The notes: a model not told the origin generated them from the letters alone. A DNA stretch of 64,000 bases from Bacillus_BD oryzisoli_A (GCF_043641075.1 NZ_JBHZRC010000010.1:122291-186290), one strand, 5' to 3'. Counted from the first letter of the stretch, positions 7,276-16,429 are shown. Numbers and translations are program-made.

Positions 7276-8337
7276 ATGGTAAACAAAGTCTTTATGCTTC
7301 TAACTTTCATTGGTGTGCCATTATCCGTTATTGGCTCATTGATGCATTGGCCCAGTATTCTTTTATTTGTGATTTACTGTTTAACTATTATTGCTCTAGC
7401 AAGCTATATGGGGAGAGCAACTGAAAGTCTGGCAGTTGTTGCCGGTCCTCGTATCGGAGGGCTTTTAAATGCAACGTTTGGAAATGCAGTTGAGCTAATC
7501 ATTTCCATATTTTCATTAAAGGCTGGTCTCGTCGGAGTTGTTCTTGCTTCGTTAACAGGCTCTGTTTTAGGAAACCTTTTATTAGTTGCCGGGTTATCCT
7601 TTTTCATTGGCGGCGTAAAGTTTAAACGGCAGAAGTTTAATGTATATGATGCCAGACATAATTCAGGGCTCTTGATGTTTGCTGTTATTGTTGCTTTTGT
7701 CATTCCTGAAGTATTTTCGATGACGATGAATGAAGGGGACACAATCGCGCTAAGTGTAGGAATTTCTATCATATTAATTGTCCTTTATGTTGCTGCCTTG
7801 CTTTTCAAGCTTGTCACTCACCGAGGGGTATACCAGCCTAAAGAGGACAAGGGTGTGGTACATCATGAAGAAGAGCCTGAATGGGGGAAAGGAAAGGCAA
7901 TGGCTATTCTGGCTGTTGCAACAGTAGCGGTTGCATATGTTTCAGAGAATCTTGTTCATACATTCGAAGCCGTTGCGGAATCATTTGGCTGGACTGAGCT
8001 ATTTATTGGGGTCATCATTGTAGCAATTGTCGGAAATGCTGCGGAACATGCTTCAGCGGTATTGATGGCTTTAAAAAATAAAATGGATATTGCTGTGGAA
8101 ATTGCAATTGGTTCAACACTACAGGTAGCTATGTTCGTTGCACCTGTTCTCGTTTTAATCTCGCTCCTATTTCCAGTTAATATGCCGCTTGTTTTTACAC
8201 TGCCTGAGCTTATATCCATGGCCTCGGCGGTTTTGTTAATGGTTGTCATATCAAATGATGGAGAATCAAACTGGTTTGAAGGTGCCACATTGCTTGCTGC
8301 CTATTTTATTATGGGCATTGGATTTTATCTTTTATAG
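7276..8337 (+). CDS. yfkE: Calcium/proton antiporter (CaCA family)
   Basis: Exports Ca2+ in exchange for H+. The 353-residue protein has about 11 membrane segments and the two inverted CaCA motifs GNAVELI and GNAAEHASA whose acidic residues bind the cation; an acidic loop (KEDKGVVHHEEEPEW) separates the halves. It strongly resembles B. subtilis YfkE (ChaA). ATG 7276 is chosen because AAAGGA lies nine bases upstream and family members begin there; an ATG at 7267 is possible. Divergent from zosA and followed by yfkD as in B. subtilis. Confidence 0.92.
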   Translation: MVNKVFMLLTFIGVPLSVIGSLMHWPSILLFVIYCLTIIALASYMGRATESLAVVAGPRIGGLLNATFGNAVELIISIFSLKAGLVGVVLASLTGSVLGNLLLVAGLSFFIGGVKFKRQKFNVYDARHNSGLLMFAVIVAFVIPEVFSMTMNEGDTIALSVGISIILIVLYVAALLFKLVTHRGVYQPKEDKGVVHHEEEPEWGKGKAMAILAVATVAVAYVSENLVHTFEAVAESFGWTELFIGVIIVAIVGNAAEHASAVLMALKNKMDIAVEIAIGSTLQVAMFVAPVLVLISLLFPVNMPLVFTLPELISMASAVLLMVVISNDGESNWFEGATLLAAYFIMGIGFYLL

Positions 8338-8442
8338 ATAAAATCTGTAAAATAATCTTCTTCACATGGATAATCTCGTATCACTCCGAAAACAATATAC
8401 TATGTGAAATTCAGCCTGCTATATTGAAAGGAGTTCTTTATC

Positions 8443-9264
8443 GTGAAGAAGAAACTGATTTATTCGATTATCGGATTTGTCGTCATGCTTTCCTTCCTGC
8501 CCTTTGCCAAAGCAGAGAAGCAGCAGGAAAAAATAGACCAGCATCCAAGACAAACGATTTCGGTTCCAAGTTCAGTTATGAATATCGCAAAAGACAATAC
8601 TTATCCAAACCCTACAGTCGATATGCCGAAATTAGAGCCTAGTGACTTGACTAAAGAACTTATTGAATCATCTAAAGTAAAAATTGAAAATCCTGACCTC
8701 ATTCGTATGCTGAACGAAACAACGGTAAACAGTACGCCATTTGCCTTAGGATATCGGGCGATTGTCTACCTTGGTCAATGGCCGTTAAATTATGAATCTG
8801 TGGAAACAGCTCCCAATTGGGAATATCAAAAGATTAATACAAACTATTTTGATAATCGCGGTGGAAATACTCCATATCAAATTCATTACGTACAGGAAGC
8901 ACAAAAAATTGTCCGTGGTGGCTTAACGGCAAAGGTTGGCAATACAGAAGAAGTAAAAAATATGATGATGATTAAAGCCATGCAAAAGTCGGGGCTGCCA
9001 TTATCATTTGAAACCGTGATTGGCGGGGGAACGAAAAAAGATCAAATCTACAATGTTCCGCCGAAAATGCTCGGATATTTACATGCCTTTGCACCTGCGG
9101 TAAATGAAAAAGGGAAAATAACCTACGGTGAAGTGTACCTGATGCTAAAAGGCGGCAAGAAAATGATTGTCATTAAAAATGTAACATCGCAGGGAATAAG
9201 CGCTTGGATCCCAATCCAAGACCACGTTTCTTTTGGATTCATCGCCAGCGAACAACCACGTTAA
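8443..9264 (+). CDS. yfkD: YfkD-like secreted protein
   Basis: A 273-residue protein with a typical signal peptide (KKKLIYSIIGFVVMLSFL, likely cleavage near AKA-E) and a mature domain of the YfkD family, function unknown. Starts with GTG after GAAAGGAG with good spacing. It lies downstream of yfkE as in B. subtilis. Probably exported and perhaps made in sporulating cells by analogy; nothing in the sequence shows an enzymatic motif. Confidence 0.8.
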   Translation: MKKKLIYSIIGFVVMLSFLPFAKAEKQQEKIDQHPRQTISVPSSVMNIAKDNTYPNPTVDMPKLEPSDLTKELIESSKVKIENPDLIRMLNETTVNSTPFALGYRAIVYLGQWPLNYESVETAPNWEYQKINTNYFDNRGGNTPYQIHYVQEAQKIVRGGLTAKVGNTEEVKNMMMIKAMQKSGLPLSFETVIGGGTKKDQIYNVPPKMLGYLHAFAPAVNEKGKITYGEVYLMLKGGKKMIVIKNVTSQGISAWIPIQDHVSFGFIASEQPR

Positions 9265-9278
9265 CGGTGTCCACTAAC

Positions 9279-9339
9279 GGTGTCAGGCACCACAAAAAGA
9301 CAAAATGTATTATTTTGTCCATCTGTGGTGCCTGACACC
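9279..9339. repeat. GGTGTCAGGCACC palindromic repeat, copy 1
   Basis: Two inverted arms (GGTGTCAGGCACC and GGTGCCTGACACC) enclose a second inverted repeat around ACAAAATG. A partial extra GGTGTC lies just upstream at 9266. It sits between convergent yfkD and yfkAB and, followed by T6, can act as a bidirectional terminator. Other copies are at 24708 and 46059. Confidence 0.85.
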
Positions 9340-9344
9340 ATTTT

Positions 9345-10460
9345 TTAGATTAACGATTTTCGTTTTTGAAAGTTAGTATCCTTATAGTAACTGTTTTTTA
9401 CTAATACATTTGGACCAAGGCACTGAACTTCCGGGCAATGACAATTTAGTGAAGCTGCTAGCTTTGTATGTAGCCACTTATCGAACACATCAATAAGCAT
9501 ATCGTCCTGAATATTACCAAGCGGCGGGGTATCGCCGAAATCCGTTACAATGACATCGCCGGTGAAAATATTAATATTTAGGCGGGAACGGCCGTCAGGG
9601 TCGTTTCGAACGGACACATTTTTTTCCGATGACAATCTTTTTAACAGCTGCAAATCCTCTTCTTTACCCATGCAGGAATAGAACGGAAGCGTTCCAAACA
9701 GCATCCATATATCTTTATTGCGAATATCTAAAAGCTTATGAATGCTGGCACGAACTTCATCTAAACTAAGGGTTTCCAATGAAGAAGCAAAATCTGACGG
9801 ATACATCGGATGAATTTCATGTCTCTGACACTTCATTTCATCGACAATTTGCCTATGGATATGCTCTAAGTGCGGAAGTGTTCTCTTGTTTAACATGGTT
9901 TCAGCTGAAACCATCACGCCGTTCTCAGCTAATGTTCGGCTGTTTTGAATCATTCTTTGAAACAGCTGTTTTCTTTGTTCTATCGTTGGCTTTCGTTCCA
10001 TTCTGGCAAAACCGCCCTCAATGAAATCCTCCTCCGTACCCCAATTATGTGAAATATGAAGTACATCTAAATACGGAATTATGGGAGCGTATCGTTCTAT
10101 ATCAAGAGTTAAATTAGAATTAATCTGTGTTCGAACTCCACGCTCAGAAGCGTATTTCAATAATGGTACAACGTAGTGTTCGACAGATTTGCTTGAAAGT
10201 ATCGGCTCTCCTCCGGTAATACTCAGCGAACGTAAATGAGGAATTTCTTCAAGTCGTCTCAATAATAATTCAAGTGGAAGACCTTCATCATCCTTAGCCT
10301 TTAATGTGTATCCAACAGCGCAATGCTCACAGCGCATATTGCATAAATTTGTGGTAGTGAACTCGATATTTGAGAGAGTTAATTTTCCATGCTCTGTTAT
10401 ATCCATATACGCTTCCCAAGGATCATAATTTGGTGTTAATGTTTGTTTTTCAGAGAGCAT
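9345..10460 (-). CDS. yfkAB: Radical SAM protein YfkAB
   Basis: A 371-residue radical SAM enzyme. NLCNMRCEHC near residue 39 provides the C-x3-C-x2-C site for the 4Fe-4S/SAM cluster, and the C-terminal CHCPEVQC gives the C-x-C-x4-C motif that defines the YfkAB family. GGEP marks SAM binding. Its substrate is unknown. In old B. subtilis annotation this gene was split as yfkA and yfkB; here it is one intact frame. AAGGAGA lies before the ATG. It converges with yfkD. Confidence 0.88.
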   Translation of the reverse strand: MLSEKQTLTPNYDPWEAYMDITEHGKLTLSNIEFTTTNLCNMRCEHCAVGYTLKAKDDEGLPLELLLRRLEEIPHLRSLSITGGEPILSSKSVEHYVVPLLKYASERGVRTQINSNLTLDIERYAPIIPYLDVLHISHNWGTEEDFIEGGFARMERKPTIEQRKQLFQRMIQNSRTLAENGVMVSAETMLNKRTLPHLEHIHRQIVDEMKCQRHEIHPMYPSDFASSLETLSLDEVRASIHKLLDIRNKDIWMLFGTLPFYSCMGKEEDLQLLKRLSSEKNVSVRNDPDGRSRLNINIFTGDVIVTDFGDTPPLGNIQDDMLIDVFDKWLHTKLAASLNCHCPEVQCLGPNVLVKNSYYKDTNFQKRKSLI

Positions 10461-10722
10461 TATATTCTCCTTCCCTATATTTACATATTTTATATCTATA
10501 TCTGGCCATCTTTACCATTGTCATTATTCATTTTTATCTAAACAGTGTCAATACAGATTAATATGAAATAAAAGAGATTTCATGAATTTATTATCAGGAT
10601 AGGTAAATGATTTTTTGATGGATATACTAATACTAGTTTTTCTAGCAGCATGTTTCTTTTTGGTATTGCTTATATGAGGAATTTTCGGTAGGATGGTTAC
10701 GATAGTGAAAGGAGAGAGTTTT

Positions 10723-10908
10723 TTGGGTAGCCCGATACAAGATAAAAATATGCAGGTTTCGTTTTTAAAGCAACGCTTAAATATGTTTATGGATGTTTTA
10801 GATGCTATTGATCCAGAGGATACGGATCTTGAAGATATTGATCGATTAATTGCCATGATCGATGACCTTGAATCAAAATGCCGAGAATTTAAAAACAGGG
10901 AATTGTAA
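10723..10908 (+). CDS. SE1561-family small protein
   Basis: A 61-residue acidic protein (FLKQRLNMFMDVLDAIDPED followed by a D/E-rich helix) resembling the SE1561 family of Firmicutes, function unknown. The start is TTG at 10723, seven bases after AAAGGAGAG; an in-frame codon at 10693 is upstream of that site and is rejected. It is followed directly by a terminator. Confidence 0.72.
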   Translation: MGSPIQDKNMQVSFLKQRLNMFMDVLDAIDPEDTDLEDIDRLIAMIDDLESKCREFKNREL

Positions 10909-10944
10909 AAGAGTCATATTTTATTGACTCTTTTTTCTTTTTTA
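10907..10944 (+). terminator. Terminator after SE1561-family gene
   Basis: AAAAGAGTCA pairs with TGACTCTTTT and a long T tract follows; the stem begins in the stop codon. Confidence 0.8.
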
Positions 10945-11024
10945 TTCCTGTGTATACGAGTATAATTGAAGGTGTCGAAATTATCGAAAAATAGAGTTTT
11001 GTTTATGGGGAGGAGAAATCATTC

Positions 11025-12575
11025 ATGAATATTGAAAAATTTCAGGAGAGTATGTACAAGCTGATTGTTGAAACATCAACCCAGCTTCCAAATGATGTCC
11101 GACGCGCTATTATGGCGGCAAAGGAGCAGGAAAATGCGGGTACAAGATCAGCCATGGCTCTTGGAACCATTTCGAATAATATTAAAATGGCTGACGATAA
11201 TATCTCGCCGATTTGTCAGGATACAGGTCTTCCAACTTTTAAAATTAAAACACCTGTTGGAGCAAACCAAATCGAAATGAAAAAGGCAATTTATCATGCG
11301 ATTGCCGAAGCAACAAAGAATGGAAAGCTTCGTCCAAATTCAGTTGATTCTTTAACTGGTGCAAACAGCGGCGACAACCTGGGCGGAGGAACACCTGTTA
11401 TCAAATTTGAACAATGGGAAAAGGATTATATTGATGTTCGTCTTATCTTAAAAGGCGGCGGCTGTGAGAATAAAAATATTCAATACAGTCTTCCTTGCGA
11501 GCTAGAAGGACTAGGCCGTGCAGGACGTGATCTTGATGGCATTCGTAAGTGTGTCCTTCATTCCGTTTATCAAGCACAAGGACAAGGCTGTAGCGCAGGA
11601 TTTATCGGTGTGGGCATCGGTGGAGACCGTTCAAGCGGCTACGATTTAGCAAAAGAACAGCTTTTTCGTTCAAATGATGATGTGAATCCTATCGAAGAAT
11701 TACGCGAGCTTGAAGAGTATATCATGGAAAACGCTAATAAACTTGGAATCGGTACCATGGGTTTTGGCGGCGAAACAACTCTTTTAGGCTGTAAAGTTGG
11801 TGTTATGAACCGTATTCCGGCAAGCTTCTTTGTATCTGTTGCGTATAACTGTTGGGCATTCCGCCGTTTAGGTGTAACCGTTAATCCTGAAACAGGCGAA
11901 ATCAAGGACTGGAGCTACCAGGAAGGCGAGAAAATTGACTTCGGTGCTGCAGAAGCTGAAAAAGAAACAGCTGCCGCTTCAGAAACATCTGTGAATGTTG
12001 TTGAATTACAAGCACCTATTACTGAAGAACAAATTCGCCAATTAAAAGTGGGTGACGTCGTTCGCATTAATGGAAGAATGTACACAGGCCGTGACGCCAT
12101 TCATAAGTACCTTTCCGACAATGATTCACCAGTTGACCTAAATGGACAAATTATCTACCACTGTGGTCCAGTTATGCTAAAGGATGAAGATGGAAACTGG
12201 CATGTAAAAGCAGCTGGTCCTACTACAAGTATTCGTGAGGAGCCGTACCAAGGGGATATCATGAAACGCTTTGGTATTCGTGCAGTTATTGGTAAAGGTG
12301 GAATGGGTCCAAAAACATTGGCTGCATTACAAGAGCATGGCGGCGTATACCTAAATGCAATTGGCGGAGCAGCACAATATTACGCAGACTGCATTAAATC
12401 TGTTGACGGTGTTGATCTAACACAATTCGGTATTCCTGAAGCCATGTGGCATCTGCAGGTTGAAGGCTTTACTGCCGTAGTTACAATGGATTCCCATGGT
12501 AACAGTCTTCACAAGGACGTTGACCAATCTTCACTTGAGAAATTAGCTCAATTTAAAGAGCCGGTATTTAAATAA
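11025..12575 (+). CDS. fumA: Fumarate hydratase, class I (iron-sulfur)
   Basis: Interconverts fumarate and malate in the citric acid cycle. The 516-residue protein fuses the alpha part (about 1-280, cysteines in SPICQDTGLP at C64, GGGCENKN and GQGCSAGF for the 4Fe-4S cluster) and the beta part (about 330-510, ending GIPEAMWHLQVEGF). B. subtilis 168 uses the unrelated class II FumC, so this oxygen-sensitive enzyme may be additional or replacing. GGGAGGAG precedes ATG. It is a single-gene unit with a strong terminator. Confidence 0.94.
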   Translation: MNIEKFQESMYKLIVETSTQLPNDVRRAIMAAKEQENAGTRSAMALGTISNNIKMADDNISPICQDTGLPTFKIKTPVGANQIEMKKAIYHAIAEATKNGKLRPNSVDSLTGANSGDNLGGGTPVIKFEQWEKDYIDVRLILKGGGCENKNIQYSLPCELEGLGRAGRDLDGIRKCVLHSVYQAQGQGCSAGFIGVGIGGDRSSGYDLAKEQLFRSNDDVNPIEELRELEEYIMENANKLGIGTMGFGGETTLLGCKVGVMNRIPASFFVSVAYNCWAFRRLGVTVNPETGEIKDWSYQEGEKIDFGAAEAEKETAAASETSVNVVELQAPITEEQIRQLKVGDVVRINGRMYTGRDAIHKYLSDNDSPVDLNGQIIYHCGPVMLKDEDGNWHVKAAGPTTSIREEPYQGDIMKRFGIRAVIGKGGMGPKTLAALQEHGGVYLNAIGGAAQYYADCIKSVDGVDLTQFGIPEAMWHLQVEGFTAVVTMDSHGNSLHKDVDQSSLEKLAQFKEPVFK

Positions 12576-12586
12576 TACGATTTCCC

Positions 12587-12620
12587 AAAAAAGGATGAAC
12601 ATATTTGTTCATCCTTTTTT
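12587..12620 (+). terminator. Terminator after fumA
   Basis: Perfect 14-bp stem AAAAAAGGATGAAC / GTTCATCCTTTTTT with a 6-base loop. Confidence 0.9.
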
Positions 12621-12707
12621 GCTTTTTTTGGAAATAGATTAACCGCATGAATCTGCCACACTCACAAACAATAAAAACAAAAGATAACCTGATAAGGAGA
12701 AGTGTTC

Positions 12708-13532
12708 ATGAAGAAAATAATGAAACAGCTGATCATGATCTCTGTAATACTTTTTGTTTTTGGATCGAGTGTATCGGCAGAAACCTATCCAAACCAGCCT
12801 ATTCATTGGGGCTTTAAAAAGGCATCAGATGGCAGACCTGCAGAAGCCGGACAAGAATGGGATGAATTGATTGAAAAACACGGAGCCTATTATAAAGGCG
12901 ATCCAAATAAAATGGATATTTACTTAACCTTTGATAATGGGTATGAAAACGGATATACAGAGAAAATACTAGATGTTCTAAAAAAAGAAAAAGTACCAGC
13001 TGCATTTTTTGTAACAGGACACTATTTAGAATCTGCACCAAAGCTGGTTAAGAGAATGGTTAAGGAAGGTCATATAGTAGGAAACCATTCATGGCATCAT
13101 CCTGATTTAACGCAGGTAAGTGACGAACGATTAAAGGAAGAGCTTGAAAAGGTAAAAGTGAAAACAGAGGAGCTTACAGGCGTAAAAACGATGGATTATA
13201 TCCGCCCGCCGCGTGGAATATTTAGTGAAAGGACAATGGCATTAGCGAATGACCAAGGCTATAAACATATTTTTTGGTCATTGGCTTTTATAGACTGGAA
13301 AACAGATCAGCAAAAAGGAGCTCAATATTCCTACGCTAATATTATGAAACAGATTCATCCAGGAGCCATTCTTCTTCTGCATACCGTTTCAAAGGACAAT
13401 GCAGATGCACTGGAAAGCGTAATAAAAGACCTAAAAAAGCAAGGGTATAAATTTAAAAGTCTAGATGACCTGACAAATAAAACAAAACAGGAAAAGAAAC
13501 CGAAGAAAACAAAGAAACAAAAGAAAAACTAA
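12708..13532 (+). CDS. pdaA: Peptidoglycan N-acetylmuramic acid deacetylase PdaA
   Basis: Deacetylates muramic acid, a step of muramic delta-lactam formation in spore cortex needed for germination. The 274-residue protein has a signal peptide (1-24), then a NodB domain with TFDNG (D76; the second acid is N as in PdaA), the metal motif H127-SWH-H131 and RPPRG. The tail is a lysine-rich stretch (KQEKKPKKTKKQKKN). The ATG at 12708 lies seven bases after AAGGAGA. It sits near yfkAB and yfjT as in B. subtilis, where pdaA is expressed in the forespore. Confidence 0.92.
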   Translation: MKKIMKQLIMISVILFVFGSSVSAETYPNQPIHWGFKKASDGRPAEAGQEWDELIEKHGAYYKGDPNKMDIYLTFDNGYENGYTEKILDVLKKEKVPAAFFVTGHYLESAPKLVKRMVKEGHIVGNHSWHHPDLTQVSDERLKEELEKVKVKTEELTGVKTMDYIRPPRGIFSERTMALANDQGYKHIFWSLAFIDWKTDQQKGAQYSYANIMKQIHPGAILLLHTVSKDNADALESVIKDLKKQGYKFKSLDDLTNKTKQEKKPKKTKKQKKN

Positions 13533-13533
13533 A

Positions 13534-13586
13534 TCAACGCGGTGAAGTGCTGGGGGCCTGTCCCCCAGTGGTTTAACGCGATAAAG
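13534..13586. repeat. GGGGG-CCCCC palindromic repeat, copy 1
   Basis: CTGGGGG and CCCCCAG flank CCTGT, within a longer imperfect palindrome bounded by CGCG on both sides. It shares core and right flank (CCCCCAGTG-TTTAA-GATAAA) with the element at 35748. Here it separates convergent pdaA and yfjT. Confidence 0.75.
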
Positions 13587-13590
13587 TACC

Positions 13591-13785
13591 TTAATGAAGA
13601 ATTTGATAGTGCTTATGTGCTACTACGGTTACAGGTGTTTCAATTTGTATCAATTCAGCATCCTGCTGGCTGATGGATACCAATACACTTGCATCTTTTA
13701 CCTTTAGTACTTCCCCGCTAATTTGATATCCATTTCTTGTAAAGGTAATTCTATTTCCCTCGCATGCAATGATTTGTCCTGTCAT
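13591..13785 (-). CDS. yfjT: DUF2187 family protein, YfjT-like
   Basis: A 64-residue protein forming a small beta-rich KOW/SH3-like fold by family analogy (MTGQIIACEGNRITFTRNGY). Function unknown. The frame extends to 13830, but the ATG at 13785 has AGGAGAGA seven bases upstream and begins the conserved domain. It lies beside pdaA as yfjT does in B. subtilis. Confidence 0.75.
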   Translation of the reverse strand: MTGQIIACEGNRITFTRNGYQISGEVLKVKDASVLVSISQQDAELIQIETPVTVVAHKHYQILH

Positions 13786-13878
13786 AAAGATATCTCTCCT
13801 GTTATAAGTCCTGCAAAAAAAACGATTCATGGCTTATTCAATTTAGTCAAAGGGGTGAAATGATAATTGAATAAAACA

Positions 13879-13892
13879 TGAACCGTAGTTCA
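13879..13892. promoter_or_regulatory. Operator-like palindrome TGAAC-N4-GTTCA, site 1
   Basis: A perfect TGAAC-CGTA-GTTCA inverted repeat. An identical-architecture site lies 49 bases downstream (13928-13941), overlapping the -35 of the tetR-family gene. Both are probably bound by that regulator. Confidence 0.55.
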
Positions 13893-13926
13893 AGTATTGC
13901 ACCGAATCAAAATAGTGTCAATCATA

Positions 13927-13962
13927 ATGAACTTTGGTTCATCTTTTGTTCTATGGTACTAT
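13927..13962 (+). promoter_or_regulatory. TetR-gene promoter with operator site 2
   Basis: ATGAAC-TTTG-GTTCAT (13927-13942) overlaps a -35 TTGGTT (13934-13939), followed by a 17-bp spacer and -10 TACTAT (13957-13962). Binding at this palindrome would block RNA polymerase, which suggests autorepression. Confidence 0.65.
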
Positions 13963-13979
13963 TAAGCAGAGGTGATTGT

Positions 13980-14621
13980 ATGGCAGAGCATGGAGATCGA
14001 GAGCTCGTTGGTGTATTTCCTTATGTGCCTAAGCAGGAAAGGGCCCAGCAAAAAAGGAATTCATTACTTGAAAGCGGCCGTGAGTTATTTATTAAGAATG
14101 GATATGAGCCAACAACAGCTAAAGAGATTGCTGCACATGCAGGGGTTGCAATTGGAACCTTTTACCGATACTTTTCTGATAAACGTCAGTTATTATTGTC
14201 CTTATTACAAAATCAATTAGATAAAATGCTTCCCCCAGAACCTAATTGGATTAAGACAAATCCGGAGGAATTCATGGCGGGAATACTTGAAAACCATTAT
14301 AAACAGCTTGAACAAATAGGACTGCATCAAGTACTGCCTGAATTATTAATTAGGGACCCTGAATTAGCAGAAGTATTAATTCAATCCAGAAAAAATTGGC
14401 ATACTAGAATTCTTACTGGATTGCAGCATGCAAAAGAAAAGGGGTTAACATGGCCTGATTTGGAGCTGGAAATGGTAGCCTGGTCCATTTTAATCATACT
14501 TGAAAATATACCAAAGAAAGATAAAGAGAGCGGAATGAAGACTGACTATGTTGAATTAGCTAAATTAATATGCCGTATGGTTTTCCCACCAGAATGGATG
14601 ATATCGCCAAATCAGAAATAG
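13980..14621 (+). CDS. TetR/AcrR-family transcriptional regulator
   Basis: A 213-residue repressor. The N-terminal helix-turn-helix (TTAKEIAAHAGVAIGTFYRY, about 40-60) is typical TetR; the C-terminal ligand domain is not assignable. The frame runs back to 13878, but ATG 13980 follows AGAGGTGATT and lies downstream of a recognisable promoter (-10 at 13957-13962), so transcripts could not include the upstream part. Two TGAAC-N4-GTTCA palindromes precede it. The next gene, an rRNA methyltransferase, is 46 bases away and may be cotranscribed. Targets and inducer unknown. Confidence 0.85.
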   Translation: MAEHGDRELVGVFPYVPKQERAQQKRNSLLESGRELFIKNGYEPTTAKEIAAHAGVAIGTFYRYFSDKRQLLLSLLQNQLDKMLPPEPNWIKTNPEEFMAGILENHYKQLEQIGLHQVLPELLIRDPELAEVLIQSRKNWHTRILTGLQHAKEKGLTWPDLELEMVAWSILIILENIPKKDKESGMKTDYVELAKLICRMVFPPEWMISPNQK

Positions 14622-14667
14622 AACATACATAGTACATGATATTGAGAATAATGGAGTGAAGATACAC

Positions 14668-16047
14668 ATGCAGAAAGAACAAGAGGTCAAAATAGAGTTA
14701 AAACAAACTTTTCCTTTAACGATTAAACGACTTGGAATTAATGGAGAAGGAGTAGGTTATTTTAAAAGAAAAGTGGTCTTTGTCCCAGGAGCTCTTCCAG
14801 GAGAAGAGGTTGTAGTGGAAGCAACAAAGGTTCATCCGAAGTTTACGGAAGCAAGGATTAAAAGCATCCGTAAGCAATCTGAGTTTCGCGTTCAGCCTCA
14901 ATGTCCTGTTTATGAAGAGTGTGGCGGCTGTCAGCTGCAGCACCTTCAATATGATCAGCAGCTAAAAGAAAAACGGGATATCGTTATTCAATCGTTAGAG
15001 CGTCATACAAAGCTTCAGATTGAACAATTAGAAATTCGAGAGACAATGGGGATGGAGAATCCATGGAACTATCGTAATAAAAGTCAGTTTCAAGTCGGAA
15101 GCAAAGACGGAAAGGTCCTCGCTGGTTTATATGGTATGAATTCTCATAGTCTAATTCATATCGAACAATGTGCGGTGCAGCATCCTAAAACAAATAAGGC
15201 AATTGGAACAGTAAGAAAGGTCCTGCAAAAACTAGAGATACCAATTTATAATGAAAGATCTGGTAAAGGGATTGTCAGAACAATTGTCGCCAGGGCAGGG
15301 CTTCAATCGGGTGAACTTCAAATCGTCTTGATTACAGCAAAAGAAGAGCTGCCAAAGAAGGATCTATTGATTGAAGAAATTAAAAAAAGACTCCCAAATG
15401 TCAAATCAATCATGCAAAATATTAATGGGCAAAAGACTTCCCTTATTTTTGGTGAAAAGACTGTTAATCTGGAAGGGAAGGATTTTATTCAAGAGACATT
15501 GGGTGAGTTAAATTTCGAACTGTCGGCAAGAACGTTTTTTCAGCTTAATCCAGAACAAACGGTACATCTTTACAATGAAGTGAAAAAGGCAGCTGAGCTT
15601 ACCGGAAGCGAAAAGGTAGTAGATGCCTATTGCGGAGTCGGAACTATTGGCCTTTGGCTTGCGGATCAAGCGGCAGAGATTCGTGGTATGGATGTGATTC
15701 CCGAATCTATTGAGGATGCAAAGAAGAACGCTTCCCGGCACGGAATTAAACATGCAAAGTATGTAACGGGAAAGGCAGAAGTGATGATGCCTAAATGGGT
15801 AAAGGAAGGCTGGAAACCGGATGTCATTATCGTAGATCCGCCAAGAACAGGTCTTGATCAGCAGTTATTACAGACCATCTTGAAAATAAAGCCCAAAAAA
15901 GTGATCTATGTTTCCTGTAATCCATCAACTTTAGCAAAGGACATTAGCGTACTTGCCGTCAACTACAAGCTTGAATACATCCAGCCGGTTGATATGTTCC
16001 CACAGACTTCACATGTAGAATGTGTCTCGAAGCTGGTATTGAAATAA
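14668..16047 (+). CDS. 23S rRNA (uracil-C5)-methyltransferase, RlmD/RumA family
   Basis: Methylates uracil in 23S rRNA using SAM. The 459-residue protein has an N-terminal TRAM domain (about 10-70), a 4Fe-4S cluster motif (CPVYEECGGCQLQHL), a Rossmann methyltransferase fold (DAYCGVGTIGLWLA), the DPPRTGLD motif and the catalytic YVSCNPSTLAKD near the C-terminus. B. subtilis has two such proteins, YefA (RlmCD) and YfjO; position near pdaA and yfjT favours YfjO. ATG 14668 is chosen because GGAGTGA lies just before it; a GTG at 14656 overlaps that site. Confidence 0.92.
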   Translation: MQKEQEVKIELKQTFPLTIKRLGINGEGVGYFKRKVVFVPGALPGEEVVVEATKVHPKFTEARIKSIRKQSEFRVQPQCPVYEECGGCQLQHLQYDQQLKEKRDIVIQSLERHTKLQIEQLEIRETMGMENPWNYRNKSQFQVGSKDGKVLAGLYGMNSHSLIHIEQCAVQHPKTNKAIGTVRKVLQKLEIPIYNERSGKGIVRTIVARAGLQSGELQIVLITAKEELPKKDLLIEEIKKRLPNVKSIMQNINGQKTSLIFGEKTVNLEGKDFIQETLGELNFELSARTFFQLNPEQTVHLYNEVKKAAELTGSEKVVDAYCGVGTIGLWLADQAAEIRGMDVIPESIEDAKKNASRHGIKHAKYVTGKAEVMMPKWVKEGWKPDVIIVDPPRTGLDQQLLQTILKIKPKKVIYVSCNPSTLAKDISVLAVNYKLEYIQPVDMFPQTSHVECVSKLVLK

Positions 16048-16077
16048 TAATGAAAATATGAGAACGAATAGTAGGTA

Positions 16078-16106
16078 AGAGGGTGTTGCTGACAGCCTCT
16101 TTCTTT
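16078..16106 (+). terminator. Terminator after rRNA methyltransferase gene
   Basis: AGAGG-TGT pairs with ACA-CCTCT around a 5-base loop (one unpaired position on each arm), followed by TTCTTTCT. Confidence 0.7.
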
Positions 16107-16237
16107 CTAATGAATAATCTGATCTATTATAAAAATTAATTTTTCTGAAAACATTTCATCCTTAACAAAAAAACAATTGAATTTTACTATTTTCTTGTTA
16201 TAATTCATGTATATCATTCCTTGTTAAGGAGAACGTT

Positions 16238-16429
16238 ATGGGAGAGACATGTAGATTTGTTGTAAATGCGGTTGGAAAAGGTGGGGAAACCTACTATACT
16301 CATTTTAGTAGTAAACAGGATTTGGATAAGTGGGTATCTGATAACCAGGAAAAATTATCAATGGATGAGTTAAAGATCGTTGATAAGAACAAGAAGAGGA
16401 ATCCAATCTTGAGATTGTTTAACCTATAA
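16238..16429 (+). CDS. Small protein of unknown function, 63 residues
   Basis: AAGGAGA lies six bases before ATG and a perfect-stem terminator follows 14 bases after the stop, so this is a genuine single-gene unit. The product (MGETCRFVVNAVGKGGETYY... ending in a basic RNPILRLFNL) reads as a compact alpha/beta fold. I do not recognise a family. AT-rich upstream DNA probably holds its promoter. Confidence 0.6.
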   Translation: MGETCRFVVNAVGKGGETYYTHFSSKQDLDKWVSDNQEKLSMDELKIVDKNKKRNPILRLFNL

